Origin: Erythrobacteraceae bacterium WH01K | Lineage (GTDB): Bacteria; Pseudomonadota; Alphaproteobacteria; Sphingomonadales; Sphingomonadaceae | DNA: 64,000 nucleotides | Assembly (NCBI GenBank): GCA_027941995.1 | Contig: CP115966.1 | Location: 2,294,001-2,358,000, forward strand | Direction: 5' to 3' | Shown here: positions 1 through 9,261 of the stretch, in pieces | How the letters are laid out: each line of letters opens with the position of its first letter | Position numbering within the stretch: position 1 is the first letter of the stretch | The notes under the pieces: model-generated | What the model was told of the DNA's origin: nothing | Database searches by the model: none | The model's input: only the letters and a program-made list of their open reading frames with translations | Program-made: the position numbers and the translations under genes

Positions 1-303
1 AGCGACCTGGGGTTTTACGAAATTTTCGAGCAGCGCGGCTATGACCGGCCGGCGCTGGACCAGTGCCTGGCCGATACCGAGCGGATGGGAGCGCTGGTCG
101 CGGCGACGGGTTCGGACGCGGCGGAGTACGGTGTGCGCAGTACGCCCAGCTTCGCCATCGACGGCGCGTTGCTGGACGGGGTGCATGGCTGGGACGCGCT
201 GCAGCCGCAAATCCAGGCGCGGCTGGACGGAAAGCAGGGGAAAGACGACGGGCTCGGCGAATCGAGCGAACTTTCCACCGACAGCGCCTTTTCCCTTGAG
301 TAG
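1..303 (+). CDS. DsbA-family thioredoxin-fold protein, C-terminal part
   Basis: This gene runs in from the left edge, so only its last 100 codons are visible; reading frame 1 is open from base 1 to the TAG at 301-303. The segment RSTPSFAIDG contains the cis-proline (T-P) loop of DsbA-type thioredoxin folds, preceded by the helical insert typical of the family. The next gene encodes a related protein, and the tail around DQCLADTE resembles its QCLADTD segment, so the two look like a tandem duplication of periplasmic thiol-disulfide oxidoreductases. The CxxC active site would lie upstream of the window and cannot be checked. Signal sequence and exact substrate are unknown. Confidence 0.8.
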   Translation, partial: SDLGFYEIFEQRGYDRPALDQCLADTERMGALVAATGSDAAEYGVRSTPSFAIDGALLDGVHGWDALQPQIQARLDGKQGKDDGLGESSELSTDSAFSLE

Positions 304-423
304 CGGCCGGAGGACTGCATAACTCGCCGCCAAACCCGCTCGCAGGCTGTGCAAAACCGCGGCGCCTGCCATCCCTTCCCTGCCCGTAACGGGCTAACTT
401 CCCCCTTTCAGGAGAGGACAACG

Positions 424-1164
424 ATGAACCCTTTTCGCACCACGCTGATCGCCCTTCCCCTCGCTCTTGCGCTGGCGGCTTGCGGTGACGAGGCCGAAAC
501 CGCCGGCTCGCTCTCGGGAGAGCCTGTCGCGGAAGTTCCCGCGCCGGAAGGCCAGTCCTGGCTCGATACGGTCGCCGTGTCGGATGCCGATGGGTATATC
601 GTCGGCAATCCCGACGCACCGATCAAGCTGATCGAATATGCGTCCTACACCTGCGGGGCCTGCGCCAACTTCATCGAAACCGGCGTCGAACCGCTGAAGT
701 CCGAATATGTGGAAAGCGGGCGCGTCTCCTACGAATTGCGCAATCTGGTCCGCGATCCCATCGACCTGTCGGTGGCGGTGCTGGCCCGTTGCGGCAGCCC
801 CGAAAGCTTCCACCCGCTGTCCGAGCAGGTGTGGCGCAATTTCCAGACCATCATGGGCGGCGCGCAGGCGAACGGGCAGGCCATCGAAGCGGCCATGACC
901 GGGCCTGAGGACGAGCGTCTGGTCGGCGTGGCCGAGGCGGTCGGTCTCATTGATTTCTTCGCTTCCCGCGGGCTGAGCCGCGACCAGGCGCGGCAGTGCC
1001 TTGCCGATACCGACAAGGTGCAGAGCATTGCGGAAAATTCGAATACGCAGGCCAGCCAGAACGATGTGACCGGCACGCCGACCTTCTTCATCAACGGCCA
1101 GCAGACCGATGCCAGGGGCTGGGACCAGCTCGAGGTCGCGCTGCAGGAAGCCGGGGCCCGGTAA
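424..1164 (+). CDS. DsbA-like thiol-disulfide oxidoreductase, predicted lipoprotein
   Basis: A 246-aa protein of the DsbA/thioredoxin_4 family, expected to form or isomerise disulfides in periplasmic proteins. The start at 424 is chosen because it follows an AGGAG-type ribosome site and begins a clean export signal; an upstream in-frame extension is possible but has no ribosome site. Residues 1-20 end in a lipobox (LALAAC, Cys20), so it is probably anchored to a membrane by lipid. The active-site motif CGAC occupies residues 77-80, and the cis-proline lies in GTPTFF (Pro219). It follows a second DsbA-like gene and lies only 9 bp before smc, so the three are probably co-transcribed. The family assignment is firm; the lipoprotein anchoring is an inference. 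Confidence 0.9.
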   Translation: MNPFRTTLIALPLALALAACGDEAETAGSLSGEPVAEVPAPEGQSWLDTVAVSDADGYIVGNPDAPIKLIEYASYTCGACANFIETGVEPLKSEYVESGRVSYELRNLVRDPIDLSVAVLARCGSPESFHPLSEQVWRNFQTIMGGAQANGQAIEAAMTGPEDERLVGVAEAVGLIDFFASRGLSRDQARQCLADTDKVQSIAENSNTQASQNDVTGTPTFFINGQQTDARGWDQLEVALQEAGAR

Positions 1165-1173
1165 GGCAGCCGG

Positions 1174-4100
1174 ATGCAGATACGCAGGCTCAAGCTCAGT
1201 GGTTTCAAGAGCTTCGTAGAGCCTGCAGAACTGCGCATCGAGCCCGGGCTGACTGGCGTGGTCGGCCCGAATGGCTGCGGTAAATCCAATCTCCTCGAGG
1301 CCATCCGCTGGGTGATGGGCGAAAATTCGCCCAAGTCCATGCGGTCGGGCGGGATGGAAGACGTCATCTTCGCAGGCACGCAGTCGCGTCCGCCCCGCGA
1401 TTTCGCGGAAGTCGTGCTGCAGGCCGTGGACAGCGACGGCGAGGAACTGGACGTCACCCGCCGGATCGAACGCGGCGCGGGCAGCGCCTACCGCGTGAAC
1501 GGCAACGATGTCCGGGCCAAGGACGTATCGCTGACCTTTGCCGATGCGGCCACAGGCGCGCATTCCCCTGCCCTCGTCAGCCAGGGCAAGATCGCGCAGG
1601 TTATCGCCGCCAAGCCGACGCAGCGGCGGCAGATGCTGGAAGAGGCGGCGGGGATCGCCGGCCTGCATGTCCGCCGCCGCGATGCCGAGGGCAAGCTGCG
1701 CCAGACCGAGGCCAATCTCGCCCGGCTGGAAGACCTGATGGCGGGGCTCGACACCCAGATCGCCAGTCTGAAGCGGCAGGCGCGGCAGGCGGAACGCTAT
1801 ACGAAGCTGTCGGACCAGATCGGCATCGCGGAAGGCCGCGTCCTGTTTGCCCGGTGGCGCGATGCCGCTGCCGCAGCAAAGGCCGCGCGCGAGCAGGCGC
1901 AGGCCGCAGACGCGCAGGTCGCTGAACTGAAGGAAGCGGCCGACACCGCGCAGGCGCGCCAGCGAGAGGCAGCCCTTGCCCTCTCCGCCGCGCGAGAGGA
2001 ACTGGCCGATCGGCGCGACGATGCCTCCGCCCACGGTCACCGCATGGCCGCGCTCACCAGCCAGCTCGAAGCGGCAGAGCAGCGGCTGGCCGATCTCGAC
2101 CGGCAGAAGGAGCGCCTGGAAGAGGATCGCGGCGAAGCGGACCGATTGACCCGGGACGCGGCCGAGGCACTGGCCCGGCTGGAGAAGGACCTTGCCGCGA
2201 ACGAGGCGGCGCTGGCCCGCGACGAGGAGGAGCGCCCTGCCCTTGCCGCTGCACTGGAAGACAGCGAACGCGGGGCGCGCGCCGCCGAACTCGCGCTGGC
2301 GCAGGCCACGGCGGACCATGCGGGTGTCGAGGCGGAATGGCGCGTTGCCGCGGCGGCGATCGAGCAGGCGGAAACCCGGATTGCGCGCCTGGACGCAGAA
2401 TCTGCGCGGCATGCGGAAACGAAGGCTGCCCTGCTGGGCGGCGCCGATCCGGACGAAGCGGTCGGCAGGGCGCGCGCGGACGTGGATGCCGCGACGGCCC
2501 GCCTGTCCGATCTTCGCACCGCGCTCGATGCAGACCGGGCGCGCAAGGAAGCGCTCCAGTCCGAACGCGACGAGGCGGCCAGCGCGCTCTCGGCCGCCAT
2601 GGCGGAACTGGCCGGGATCGAACGCGAATACCAGGCGCTGGACCGCGACCGGAAAGCCCGCGAAAAACAGGCGAAGGGCCGCGAGGGACTGCCCGCTGCA
2701 CTCGACAGGGTCAACGTCGCGCCCGGGTACGAGCGGGCGCTCGCCGCCGTGCTGGGACGGGATGCGAAGGCCCCGCTCGGCAAGCCCGAGGGCGATCCCG
2801 AAGGCCGTTTCTGGACCGGACGCGATGCCCCGCCCCCGGTGGCCGGTTCGCTGGCCGCCCATATACGCGATTGCCCGCCACAGCTCGCCGCCCGCGTCGC
2901 GCTGGTCCACGTCGCTGAGAGCGATGACGGCCGCGTTCTGGCTCCCGGCGAATGGATGGTGACGACCGGCGGAGCCCTGCGCCGATGGGACGGCCTCGTC
3001 GCGCGGGGTCAGGGCGCGGCAGAGGCTGCAAGGCTGGAAGCGGCCAACAGGATTACCGAACTGGAAGCCCTCCTGCCCTCACGGCGCGAGGAGCGCGAAG
3101 CGGCAAAGGCGGCGCAGGACACGGCGCAGGCCGGCCTCTCCGAATTGCAACGCAGCCTCGTCGCCTCGGAACGGGCCCTCGGCGAAGCTGCGGAGCTGGA
3201 GCGGCAGGCCCTGCGTGCGCTGGACCAGGCAGAGGCCGCGCGTGAGCGCATCGCGGCCCGGCTCGAAGAACTGGAGAACGCTTTCACCGATCTGGCGGGG
3301 CAGCGCCGACAGGCCGATGCCGACCTCGCAGACGCGAAGGAAAAACGCAGCGCCCTGACCGATCCGGAAGCGGGCCGCGCAAAGCTGGAGGCCGTGCAGG
3401 CCAATAGCGAGGCGTCACGTTCCGCCATGCAGGCGGCCATGGCCCGGCTGGCAGCGCACGACCAAGCGCTTGCCGTGGCACGCGAGCGGACTGCCGCGCA
3501 GCGCGGCGACATGGCGAACTGGCAGGCCCGCTCTGGCGAGGCCGCCCGCCGGCTGGCCGGAATGGACCAGCGGTTCGAGGAAATAGCGGGCGAGCGCGCC
3601 GTAATCGCTGCCAAGCCCGAGGGGCTGATGCGCGAAATCGAACAGGGCGATGCCGTGCGAGAGCGTCTTGGCACGGCTCTCGCGGAAGCAGAAGCGTCGG
3701 TCGCCTCCGCCGAGGCCGCAGCCGGCGCCGCCGAGCGCGCCGTGGCCGAGGCAGGCGAGACGCTGGCCCAGGCGCGCGAGAACCGTGCCGGACTGACTGC
3801 CCGCGCGGAAAACGAAGAGACGCGCCGCGCGGAAATGGCGAGGGAATCGGGTGAGCGTTTCCAGTGCCCCCCGCCCCTGCTGGCCGAGAAGCTGGGCTTC
3901 GATGCGGGCGACGTCGGGCCGCAGGAGGACGAAACGCGGAGCCTGGAAACGCTTGCCGCCAGCCGCGAGCGTATCGGGCCGGTCAATCTCGTCGCTGCCG
4001 AGGAACTGGAGCGCATAGAGACGGAGCACGGCGCAAGTGCGGCGGAGCAGGAGGAACTGGCGGAGGCGGTCAATCGCCTGCGCGGCAGTATCGGGAACCT

Positions 4101-4596
4101 CAACCGCGAAGGGCGCGAACGCCTGAGATCGGCGTTCGAACAGGTCGACAGCCATTTCCGCGAATTGTTCACCAAGCTGTTCGAGGGCGGCCAGGCGCAT
4201 CTCGCCCTGATCGACAGCGACGATCCGCTGGAGGCTGGCCTAGAGATTTACGCGCAGCCGCCGGGCAAGAAACTGCAATCGCTGACCCTGCTGTCCGGCG
4301 GGGAGCAGGCGTTGACGGCCACGGCGCTGATCTTCGCGCTGTTCCTGACCAATCCGGCCCCGATCTGCGTGCTGGACGAAGTGGACGCCCCGCTCGACGA
4401 TGCCAATATCGATCGCTTCTGCGACCTGCTCGATTCGATGGTCCGCGAGACCGATACGCGCTACCTGATCGTGACGCACAATGCGGTGACGATGAGCCGC
4501 ATGCACCGACTGTTCGGGGTGACGATGGTGGAAAGGGGGGTCAGCCGCCTGGTCAGCGTGGACCTTGGCGAGGCGGAACTCCTGGCCGCCGAATAG
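1174..4596 (+). CDS. smc: chromosome segregation ATPase SMC
   Basis: A full-length (1140-aa) SMC protein, the ATPase core of the condensin that compacts and segregates the chromosome. The N-terminal head carries the Walker A motif GPNGCGKSN (31-39). Two long Ala/Glu/Arg-rich coiled-coil arms flank a hinge at roughly residues 490-610. The C-terminal head has the ABC signature LSGGEQ (Ser1041) and Walker B with the catalytic pair Asp1068-Glu1069 in VLDEVDAPLDD. It begins 9 bp after the DsbA-like lipoprotein gene. The partner genes scpA and scpB are not in the window. The high-GC coiled-coil sequence creates long open frames on the other strand that should be ignored. Confidence 0.97.
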   Translation: MQIRRLKLSGFKSFVEPAELRIEPGLTGVVGPNGCGKSNLLEAIRWVMGENSPKSMRSGGMEDVIFAGTQSRPPRDFAEVVLQAVDSDGEELDVTRRIERGAGSAYRVNGNDVRAKDVSLTFADAATGAHSPALVSQGKIAQVIAAKPTQRRQMLEEAAGIAGLHVRRRDAEGKLRQTEANLARLEDLMAGLDTQIASLKRQARQAERYTKLSDQIGIAEGRVLFARWRDAAAAAKAAREQAQAADAQVAELKEAADTAQARQREAALALSAAREELADRRDDASAHGHRMAALTSQLEAAEQRLADLDRQKERLEEDRGEADRLTRDAAEALARLEKDLAANEAALARDEEERPALAAALEDSERGARAAELALAQATADHAGVEAEWRVAAAAIEQAETRIARLDAESARHAETKAALLGGADPDEAVGRARADVDAATARLSDLRTALDADRARKEALQSERDEAASALSAAMAELAGIEREYQALDRDRKAREKQAKGREGLPAALDRVNVAPGYERALAAVLGRDAKAPLGKPEGDPEGRFWTGRDAPPPVAGSLAAHIRDCPPQLAARVALVHVAESDDGRVLAPGEWMVTTGGALRRWDGLVARGQGAAEAARLEAANRITELEALLPSRREEREAAKAAQDTAQAGLSELQRSLVASERALGEAAELERQALRALDQAEAARERIAARLEELENAFTDLAGQRRQADADLADAKEKRSALTDPEAGRAKLEAVQANSEASRSAMQAAMARLAAHDQALAVARERTAAQRGDMANWQARSGEAARRLAGMDQRFEEIAGERAVIAAKPEGLMREIEQGDAVRERLGTALAEAEASVASAEAAAGAAERAVAEAGETLAQARENRAGLTARAENEETRRAEMARESGERFQCPPPLLAEKLGFDAGDVGPQEDETRSLETLAASRERIGPVNLVAAEELERIETEHGASAAEQEELAEAVNRLRGSIGNLNREGRERLRSAFEQVDSHFRELFTKLFEGGQAHLALIDSDDPLEAGLEIYAQPPGKKLQSLTLLSGGEQALTATALIFALFLTNPAPICVLDEVDAPLDDANIDRFCDLLDSMVRETDTRYLIVTHNAVTMSRMHRLFGVTMVERGVSRLVSVDLGEAELLAAE

Positions 4597-4629
4597 GCCG
4601 CGCCGCGGGCACCGACCGGCAGCGGAGGA

Positions 4630-5151
4630 TCACTCGGCGATGGCAGCCTGCAGGCGCGCGCGAATATCCTTGAGTTCGGCGATCAGCTCGCTCGGCACGC
4701 CGCGCGCCTCGACGCTGGCTGCGGCAGAGCGAGGCGCCCTCTCCGGCGCTCCGGCGACCGGAACCGTGCCCATGTCCGGGCCCGTCTCCGGTGCAGCTTC
4801 GCTGGCTACGCCATCCCCGCCATCGGGCGGCGCGTCCTGCGGAAGAACGGGTGCTTCGGAAACCGGCGCATCCGACGCGGCCTCCACCGCGGCGCGGCCG
4901 TCTTCTATGGCCGTGCGCGCACCTTTCAGGGTATAGCCTTCGACATTCACCAGACGGTTGATCGTCTCGATCAGGGCCACATCGCCGGGGCGGTAATAGC
5001 GCCGGTTGCCGCTACGCTTGAGCGGTTCGAGCATCGGGAACTGTTCTTCCCAATAGCGCAGGACATGCGGTTTCAGGCCGAGCGCCTTGCCGACCTCGCC
5101 GATCGTGCGCAGAGCGCCGTCGTCCTTGCCATCTTCGAAAGTCCCGCTCAT
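4630..5151 (-). CDS. MerR-family transcriptional regulator
   Basis: A 173-aa regulator whose N-terminal residues 15-85 form a MerR winged helix: TIGEVGKALGLKPHVLRYWE is the helix-turn-helix and RRYYRP the wing. The C-terminal half is rich in Pro, Ala and acidic residues and lacks the cysteine clusters of metal sensors, so the signal is not evident. It lies 19 bp downstream of ihfA and closes the rpmF-plsX-fabH-ihfA block, an arrangement common in alphaproteobacteria. Its target genes cannot be told from the sequence. The last residues of the protein are helical (ELIAELKDIRARLQAAI) and may mediate dimerisation. Confidence 0.9.
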   Translation of the reverse strand: MSGTFEDGKDDGALRTIGEVGKALGLKPHVLRYWEEQFPMLEPLKRSGNRRYYRPGDVALIETINRLVNVEGYTLKGARTAIEDGRAAVEAASDAPVSEAPVLPQDAPPDGGDGVASEAAPETGPDMGTVPVAGAPERAPRSAAASVEARGVPSELIAELKDIRARLQAAIAE

Positions 5152-5170
5152 CCCTGCTCCATGGCGAAGA

Positions 5171-5470
5171 TCAACCCTTCGCGATCCTGTCCTTCAATAT
5201 CTGGCTGGCACGGAACGTCATGACACGGCGCGGCGTGATCGGAACCTCCACCCCGGTCTTCGGATTGCGGCCCACGCGCTCCTTCTTGTCGCGCAGGACG
5301 AAGCTGCCGAAGCCGGAAATCTTCACGTTCTCGCCATCCCTCATCGCGCTGCACATATGCGCGAGGATGGATTCCACGAGACCAAGCGATTCCGCCCGGC
5401 TGAAGCCCATCTTGCGGTTGATCGTTTCCGCCAGGTCCGCACGGGTCAGCGTTCCCACATTACGCGCCAT
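5171..5470 (-). CDS. ihfA: integration host factor subunit alpha
   Basis: A 99-aa HU/IHF-family DNA-bending protein. The start at 5470 is preferred over an in-frame ATG six codons upstream because AAGGAG sits just before it and the resulting length matches the family. The conserved beta-arm is visible as [12 protein letters not shown] with the intercalating proline. [13 protein letters not shown] is the conserved IHF/HU saddle. IHF-alpha pairs with IHF-beta (not in this window) to bend DNA at promoters, including sigma-54 promoters. It lies between fabH and the MerR gene, probably in the same transcript as the upstream lipid genes, although 127 bp separate it from fabH and could hold its own promoter. 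Confidence 0.93.
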   Translation of the reverse strand: MARNVGTLTRADLAETINRKMGFSRAESLGLVESILAHMCSAMRDGENVKISGFGSFVLRDKKERVGRNPKTGVEVPITPRRVMTFRASQILKDRIAKG

Positions 5471-5597
5471 GCCGTTCTCCTTCATCACATCGGTGCGACC
5501 CGGGGTGCGTCAGTATCTGAAAAGATAGCCTTTTCCCGCATTCGGCGCAATCCGCGCAGGATAAAAGGCCCGAAGCGTCTCTCGGGACCGTCCGGGG

Positions 5598-6563
5598 TCA
5601 GAGCCGCATCAGGCTGGCGCCCCATGTGAAACCGCCGCCCATCGCTTCGAACATGACCAGATCGCCGTCCTTGATCCGACCGTCCCTGCGCGCAGTATCG
5701 AAGGCCAGCGGCACCGAAGCGGCGGAGGTATTGGCGTGGCGGTCGACGGTCACGATGACCTTCTCCGCGGGCAGGCCAAGCTTGCGCGCCGTTGCATCCA
5801 GTATACGGGCATTGGCCTGGTGCGGCACGACCCAGTCGATATCGGCCGCCGCAATGTCAGCATCTTCGATGACTTCGCGCAGGACCGAGGACAGGTTGAC
5901 CACCGCGTGGCGGAAAACCTCGCGCCCCTTCATCCGCAAATGGCCGACGGTCTGCGTGGTGGATGGACCGCCATCGACATAGAGCAGGTCGTGCTGGTCG
6001 CCATCGGCGTGCAGGCGAGAGGCGATGACGCCGCGATTCGCTTCCTCGCCCTCTTCCGCCTCGATCACCAGAGCCCCTGCGCCGTCACCGAACAGGACGC
6101 AGGTTCCGCGGTCTTCCCAGTCGAGGATCCGGCTGAAGGTTTCCGCGCCGATCACCAGCGCCCGCTTCGCCATGCCCGACTTGAGCAGCGAATCGGCGGT
6201 CGCGAGAGCATAGAGGAAGCCCGAGCAGACGGCCTGGACGTCGAACGCCATGCCGCCGGTGCAGCCGAGCGCGGCCTGCACTTTCGTGGCGGTCGCGGGA
6301 AACGTGTTGTCGGGCGTCGCCGTGGCCAGGACGATCAGGTCGATCTCGCTTGCATCGATCCCGGCATCGTCCAGTGCCGCCCGCGCCGCGCCGATGGCGA
6401 GCGTGGAAGTCGTCTCGTCCTCGCCCGCGATATAGCGCTGGCGAATGCCGGTGCGCTCCACGATCCATTCGTCGCTGGTATCGACGGTCTTCGACAATTC
6501 GGCATTGGAAACGACCTTCGCCGGCAATGCGGACCCGCTGCCCCGGAACACCGAGCGAATCAT
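5598..6563 (-). CDS. fabH: beta-ketoacyl-ACP synthase III (FabH)
   Basis: A 321-aa condensing enzyme that starts fatty-acid synthesis by joining acetyl-CoA to malonyl-ACP. The catalytic triad is visible: Cys113 in AVCSGF, His248 in VPHQAN and Asn278 in HANTS. The start at 6563 is chosen because its ATG overlaps the plsX stop codon (ATGA), indicating translational coupling; a longer in-frame form beginning at 6599 would intrude into plsX. The gene order plsX-fabH links phospholipid and fatty-acid initiation, and the same transcript probably continues into ihfA. Confidence 0.96.
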   Translation of the reverse strand: MIRSVFRGSGSALPAKVVSNAELSKTVDTSDEWIVERTGIRQRYIAGEDETTSTLAIGAARAALDDAGIDASEIDLIVLATATPDNTFPATATKVQAALGCTGGMAFDVQAVCSGFLYALATADSLLKSGMAKRALVIGAETFSRILDWEDRGTCVLFGDGAGALVIEAEEGEEANRGVIASRLHADGDQHDLLYVDGGPSTTQTVGHLRMKGREVFRHAVVNLSSVLREVIEDADIAAADIDWVVPHQANARILDATARKLGLPAEKVIVTVDRHANTSAASVPLAFDTARRDGRIKDGDLVMFEAMGGGFTWGASLMRL

Positions 6564-7621
6564 TTGGCCGGCGAACCGTCTCGGCCGCTGCCGGCCCACA
6601 TGCGCGCATCGAGCTCGCCCAGGTCGTGCACGATCCGTTCTGTCAGCTTGTCTTCCAGCAGCCGCGCAGCCACCGCCACTGCATTGGCGACGCCGGCCGA
6701 CGAAGCGCTGCCGTGGCTCTTCACGACGACGCCGTTCAGGCCGAGGAAGACGGCGCCATTGTGGTTGTTCGGATCGAGATGGTGGCGCAGCAATTCCGTC
6801 GCGGGGCGCGATACCAGGAACCCGACCTTGGACCGGATCGAGCTGGTGAAGGCTGTCTTCAGGAGGTCGGTCACGAAACGCGCCGCCCCCTCGATCGCCT
6901 TCAGCGCGATATTGCCGGAGAACCCGTCGGTCACGACGACGTCCACTTCGCCGCGATTGATCTTGTCGCTTTCGATGAACCCGTCGAACCGCATTTCGAG
7001 CGCGGTCGCCTCTTGCAGCTGGGTCGCTGCATCGCGCAGGGCGTCCGTGCCCTTGATCTCTTCGGTACCGATATTGAGCAGGCGCACGCGCGGCTGGGCA
7101 CGGCCTGTCAGGATGCGCGAATAGGCCGCCCCCATCACCGCAAATTGCACCAGGTTGCGGGCATCGGCTTCGGTATTGGCGCCGAGGTCGAGCATGACGA
7201 CGTCGTCATCCTCCAGCGTCGGCATGACACCGGCGAGCGCGGGACGGTCGATACCGGGCATGGTCCGCAACGCCAACTTGCTCATGGCCATCAGCGCGCC
7301 GGTATTCCCGCCGCTGACCGCGGCACCGGCATCGCCCTGCTTCACGGCATTGACGGCGAGCCCCATCGACGTGGTCTTGGCCCGGCGCAGTGCCTGAGTC
7401 GGCTTCTCGTCGCCGCCCACGACATCGTCGCAATGCAGGATTTCGCTGGCGGACCTGAGATTGGGATGCGCGTCCAGTGCGCTTTCGATCCGGGCGCTGT
7501 CGCCCACCAGCAGGAACTTGAACCTGTCATGCCGGCGGCGCGCCTCGGCGGCGCCTTCGATCATGACGCGCACGCCCTCGTCCCCGCCCATCGCATCCAC
7601 GGCGATACGAGGCAGGGTCAT
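6560..7621 (-). CDS. plsX: phosphate acyltransferase PlsX
   Basis: A 353-aa enzyme that converts acyl-ACP to acyl-phosphate, the first step of the PlsX/PlsY route to lysophosphatidic acid. The N-terminus [11 protein letters not shown] is the family signature, and [11 protein letters not shown] and [12 protein letters not shown] are conserved downstream blocks. It is 353 residues, normal for the family. The gene lies 63 bp after rpmF and overlaps fabH by four bases (ATGA). A strong hairpin sits in the rpmF-plsX gap and may modulate read-through. It is a peripheral membrane or cytosolic protein. Confidence 0.96.
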   Translation of the reverse strand: MTLPRIAVDAMGGDEGVRVMIEGAAEARRRHDRFKFLLVGDSARIESALDAHPNLRSASEILHCDDVVGGDEKPTQALRRAKTTSMGLAVNAVKQGDAGAAVSGGNTGALMAMSKLALRTMPGIDRPALAGVMPTLEDDDVVMLDLGANTEADARNLVQFAVMGAAYSRILTGRAQPRVRLLNIGTEEIKGTDALRDAATQLQEATALEMRFDGFIESDKINRGEVDVVVTDGFSGNIALKAIEGAARFVTDLLKTAFTSSIRSKVGFLVSRPATELLRHHLDPNNHNGAVFLGLNGVVVKSHGSASSAGVANAVAVAARLLEDKLTERIVHDLGELDARMWAGSGRDGSPAK

Positions 7622-7645
7622 GACGGTCTCCGGCTGGACTGAATC

Positions 7646-7675
7646 GAAAATCCGCCCGAAATACTGGCGGATTTC
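7646..7675 (-). terminator. hairpin between rpmF and plsX, possible attenuator
   Basis: A near-perfect inverted repeat: AAATCCGCC (7648-7656) pairs with GGCGGATTT (7666-7674) around a 9-base loop. Read on the minus strand it follows the rpmF stop by about 10 bases and ends in ATTTTC, a weak U-run. It could terminate part of the rpmF transcripts, giving more L32 than PlsX, or act as an RNA processing site. The stem is directly visible; the function is an inference. Confidence 0.5.
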
Positions 7676-7684
7676 AAGGGCAAG

Positions 7685-7864
7685 CTACAGGCTGGGCGCG
7701 AGGACTTCGCGGCCGTTGTAGAAACCGCAATGCGGGCACAGATTGTGCGGGCGCTTCAGCTCGCCGCAATTGTTGCACTCGTGGTGTGCCTCGACCTTCA
7801 GCGAATCGTGAGCGCGGCGATTGCCACGGCGATGCGGGGATACTTTTCTTTTGGGGACAGCCAT
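7685..7864 (-). CDS. rpmF: 50S ribosomal protein L32
   Basis: A 59-aa ribosomal protein starting [17 protein letters not shown], the standard L32 N-terminus that binds 23S rRNA. It keeps a four-cysteine zinc ribbon: CNNC at the middle and CPHC near the end, so this is the zinc-binding (C+) form. The gene heads the leftward block rpmF-plsX-fabH-ihfA-merR; rpmF next to plsX is a widespread arrangement that couples translation capacity to lipid synthesis. The reading frame was translated directly from the sequence; start and stop are unambiguous. Confidence 0.95.
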   Translation of the reverse strand: MAVPKRKVSPHRRGNRRAHDSLKVEAHHECNNCGELKRPHNLCPHCGFYNGREVLAPSL

Positions 7865-7988
7865 CTCGGCACCGTTCCTCGAAATCTATCAAACTGTTGC
7901 GGAGCCGCATGTAGGTGAAGGACCGCACCGACACAACCCGGAAAGGATGCATGCGGAATGGCCCGACGGTAATGCGGCGAAGGCGCGG

Positions 7989-8016
7989 CCTATAGCGCAA
8001 TTGCCGTGCGTTGCAA
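7989..8016 (-). promoter_or_regulatory. possible sigma-70-type promoter for the rpmF operon
   Basis: On the minus strand TTGCAA (8016-8011) is followed after 16 bases by TATAGG (7994-7989), about 125 bp upstream of rpmF. The match to housekeeping -35/-10 boxes is partial. No other good candidate was found in the 230-bp gap that separates rpmF from the divergent MAPEG gene. Confidence 0.3.
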
Positions 8017-8094
8017 CCTCTGCCCGCGCCATCTAGGCCTGCCGCGGTGCAATCACCGCGGGGCACTCGCGGGAAATACGGGGGTATCGTGATC

Positions 8095-8493
8095 ATGGGC
8101 TTCATCCTGCCAACGACGCTTGCGCTGGCCGCAGCAGCTGCGCTGACCAATATCTGGCTGTCGATCCGCATCGCCGCATTGCGGCGCGCCCACGCGATTT
8201 CCGTCGGCGATGGCGGGAACGAGGCCCTGTCGCGGCGCATGCGGGCCCAACTCAATTTCGCGGAGAACACCCCGCTGGTCCTGGTGCTGGTCGCCGCGAT
8301 CGAACTGACCGCGAAGGGCGGCGTCTGGTTGCCCTGGGTCGCGCTCGCCTATGCGCTGGGACGCGTATTGCACGGTTTCGGCATGGATGGCGGCGGACTG
8401 CAATGGGGCCGGATGGTCGGTACGATCGTCACGCTGCTGGTGCAGCTGGGCCTCGGCATCTTCGCCGCGCTGATCGCGATGCGGATTATTTGA
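8095..8493 (+). CDS. MAPEG-family membrane protein
   Basis: A 132-aa integral membrane protein with about four hydrophobic helices. The block RAQLNFAENTPLVLVLVA is the MAPEG hallmark (E-N-x-P), the glutathione-binding region in eukaryotic relatives. Bacterial members are YecN-like and their substrates are generally unknown; some are glutathione-dependent. The ATG at 8095 is taken as start, but a GTG two codons upstream (8089) is equally plausible and lies closer to a GGGGG stretch. The gene stands alone between the divergent rpmF operon and a convergent hydrolase gene. Function beyond the family cannot be given. Confidence 0.85.
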   Translation: MGFILPTTLALAAAAALTNIWLSIRIAALRRAHAISVGDGGNEALSRRMRAQLNFAENTPLVLVLVAAIELTAKGGVWLPWVALAYALGRVLHGFGMDGGGLQWGRMVGTIVTLLVQLGLGIFAALIAMRII

Positions 8494-8541
8494 GCACCCG
8501 CCACACCGACATGCGGGCTTGCGGCAATCAGGACAGCCCGG

Positions 8542-9222
8542 TTACGACAGGGCGGCGTCGCTGACGAAGGCGTTGGTCTTGCGTTCCTGACCGAACGTGC
8601 TGGTCGGGCCGTGGCCGGGGATGAAGGTTACATCGTCGCCCAGCGGCCACAGCTTCTGCGTGATGGCATCGATCAGGTCCTGGTGATTGCCCATTGGGAA
8701 ATCGGTGCGCCCGATGCTGCCCTGGAAGATCACGTCACCCACCACTGCGAACTTGCTCGGCCGGTGGAAGAAGACCACGTGGCCCGGCGTGTGACCGGGG
8801 CAATGGATGACCTCCAGCGTCAGGTCGCCGACCGTCACGGTGTCGCCATCGACCAGCCAGCGATCGGGTTCGAAGACCTGCGAATTCATGCCGTAGCGCG
8901 CACCGTCTTCCTCCAGACGCGCGATCCAGAACCGGTCAGCCTCGTGCGGGCCCTCGATCGGCAGGCCCAGTTCCTTCGCAAGCACGCCCGCTTCGCCGCA
9001 ATGGTCCATGTGGCCATGGGTGATGAGGATCTTCTCCAGCTCGACGCCGGATTTCGCCACGCCTGCCTTCAGCTTGTCCAAATCGCCGCCGGGATCGACC
9101 AGCGCGCCCTTGTTCGTGGCGGTACACCAGATCAGCGAGCAATTCTGCTGGAGCGGGGTCACGGGAATGATGCCCGCCTTCATCGGCGGTAGAGGCTTGT
9201 CGGTGCTGGGCGTATCGGTCAT
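8542..9222 (-). CDS. metallo-beta-lactamase-fold hydrolase (glyoxalase II-like)
   Basis: A 226-aa MBL-fold protein with the zinc motif THGHMDHCG (His69, His71, Asp73, His74). Further ligands are the His in CPGHTPGH, the Asp in GDVIFQGSIGRTD and the His of PGHGPTS. The short glyoxalase-II-like form lacking the C-terminal glutathione-binding domain is often annotated as hydroxyacylglutathione hydrolase-like, but its true substrate is open. Start 9222 is chosen for its compact MTDTPS N-terminus; an internal Met at codon 14 is also possible. It lies 40 bp downstream of the S24 repressor gene on the same strand and may be co-transcribed with it. Confidence 0.88.
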   Translation of the reverse strand: MTDTPSTDKPLPPMKAGIIPVTPLQQNCSLIWCTATNKGALVDPGGDLDKLKAGVAKSGVELEKILITHGHMDHCGEAGVLAKELGLPIEGPHEADRFWIARLEEDGARYGMNSQVFEPDRWLVDGDTVTVGDLTLEVIHCPGHTPGHVVFFHRPSKFAVVGDVIFQGSIGRTDFPMGNHQDLIDAITQKLWPLGDDVTFIPGHGPTSTFGQERKTNAFVSDAALS

Positions 9223-9261
9223 GACCCGTGATGTGGAGCCTGCAGCGCGGCTTCGCAAGCG

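Noticed and set aside
394-2910. An 838-codon open frame on the minus strand opposite the DsbA-like gene and smc
   Set aside because: It is antisense to two genes with clear domains; its composition is the Arg/Gly-rich pattern of high-GC shadow frames and no domain is seen.
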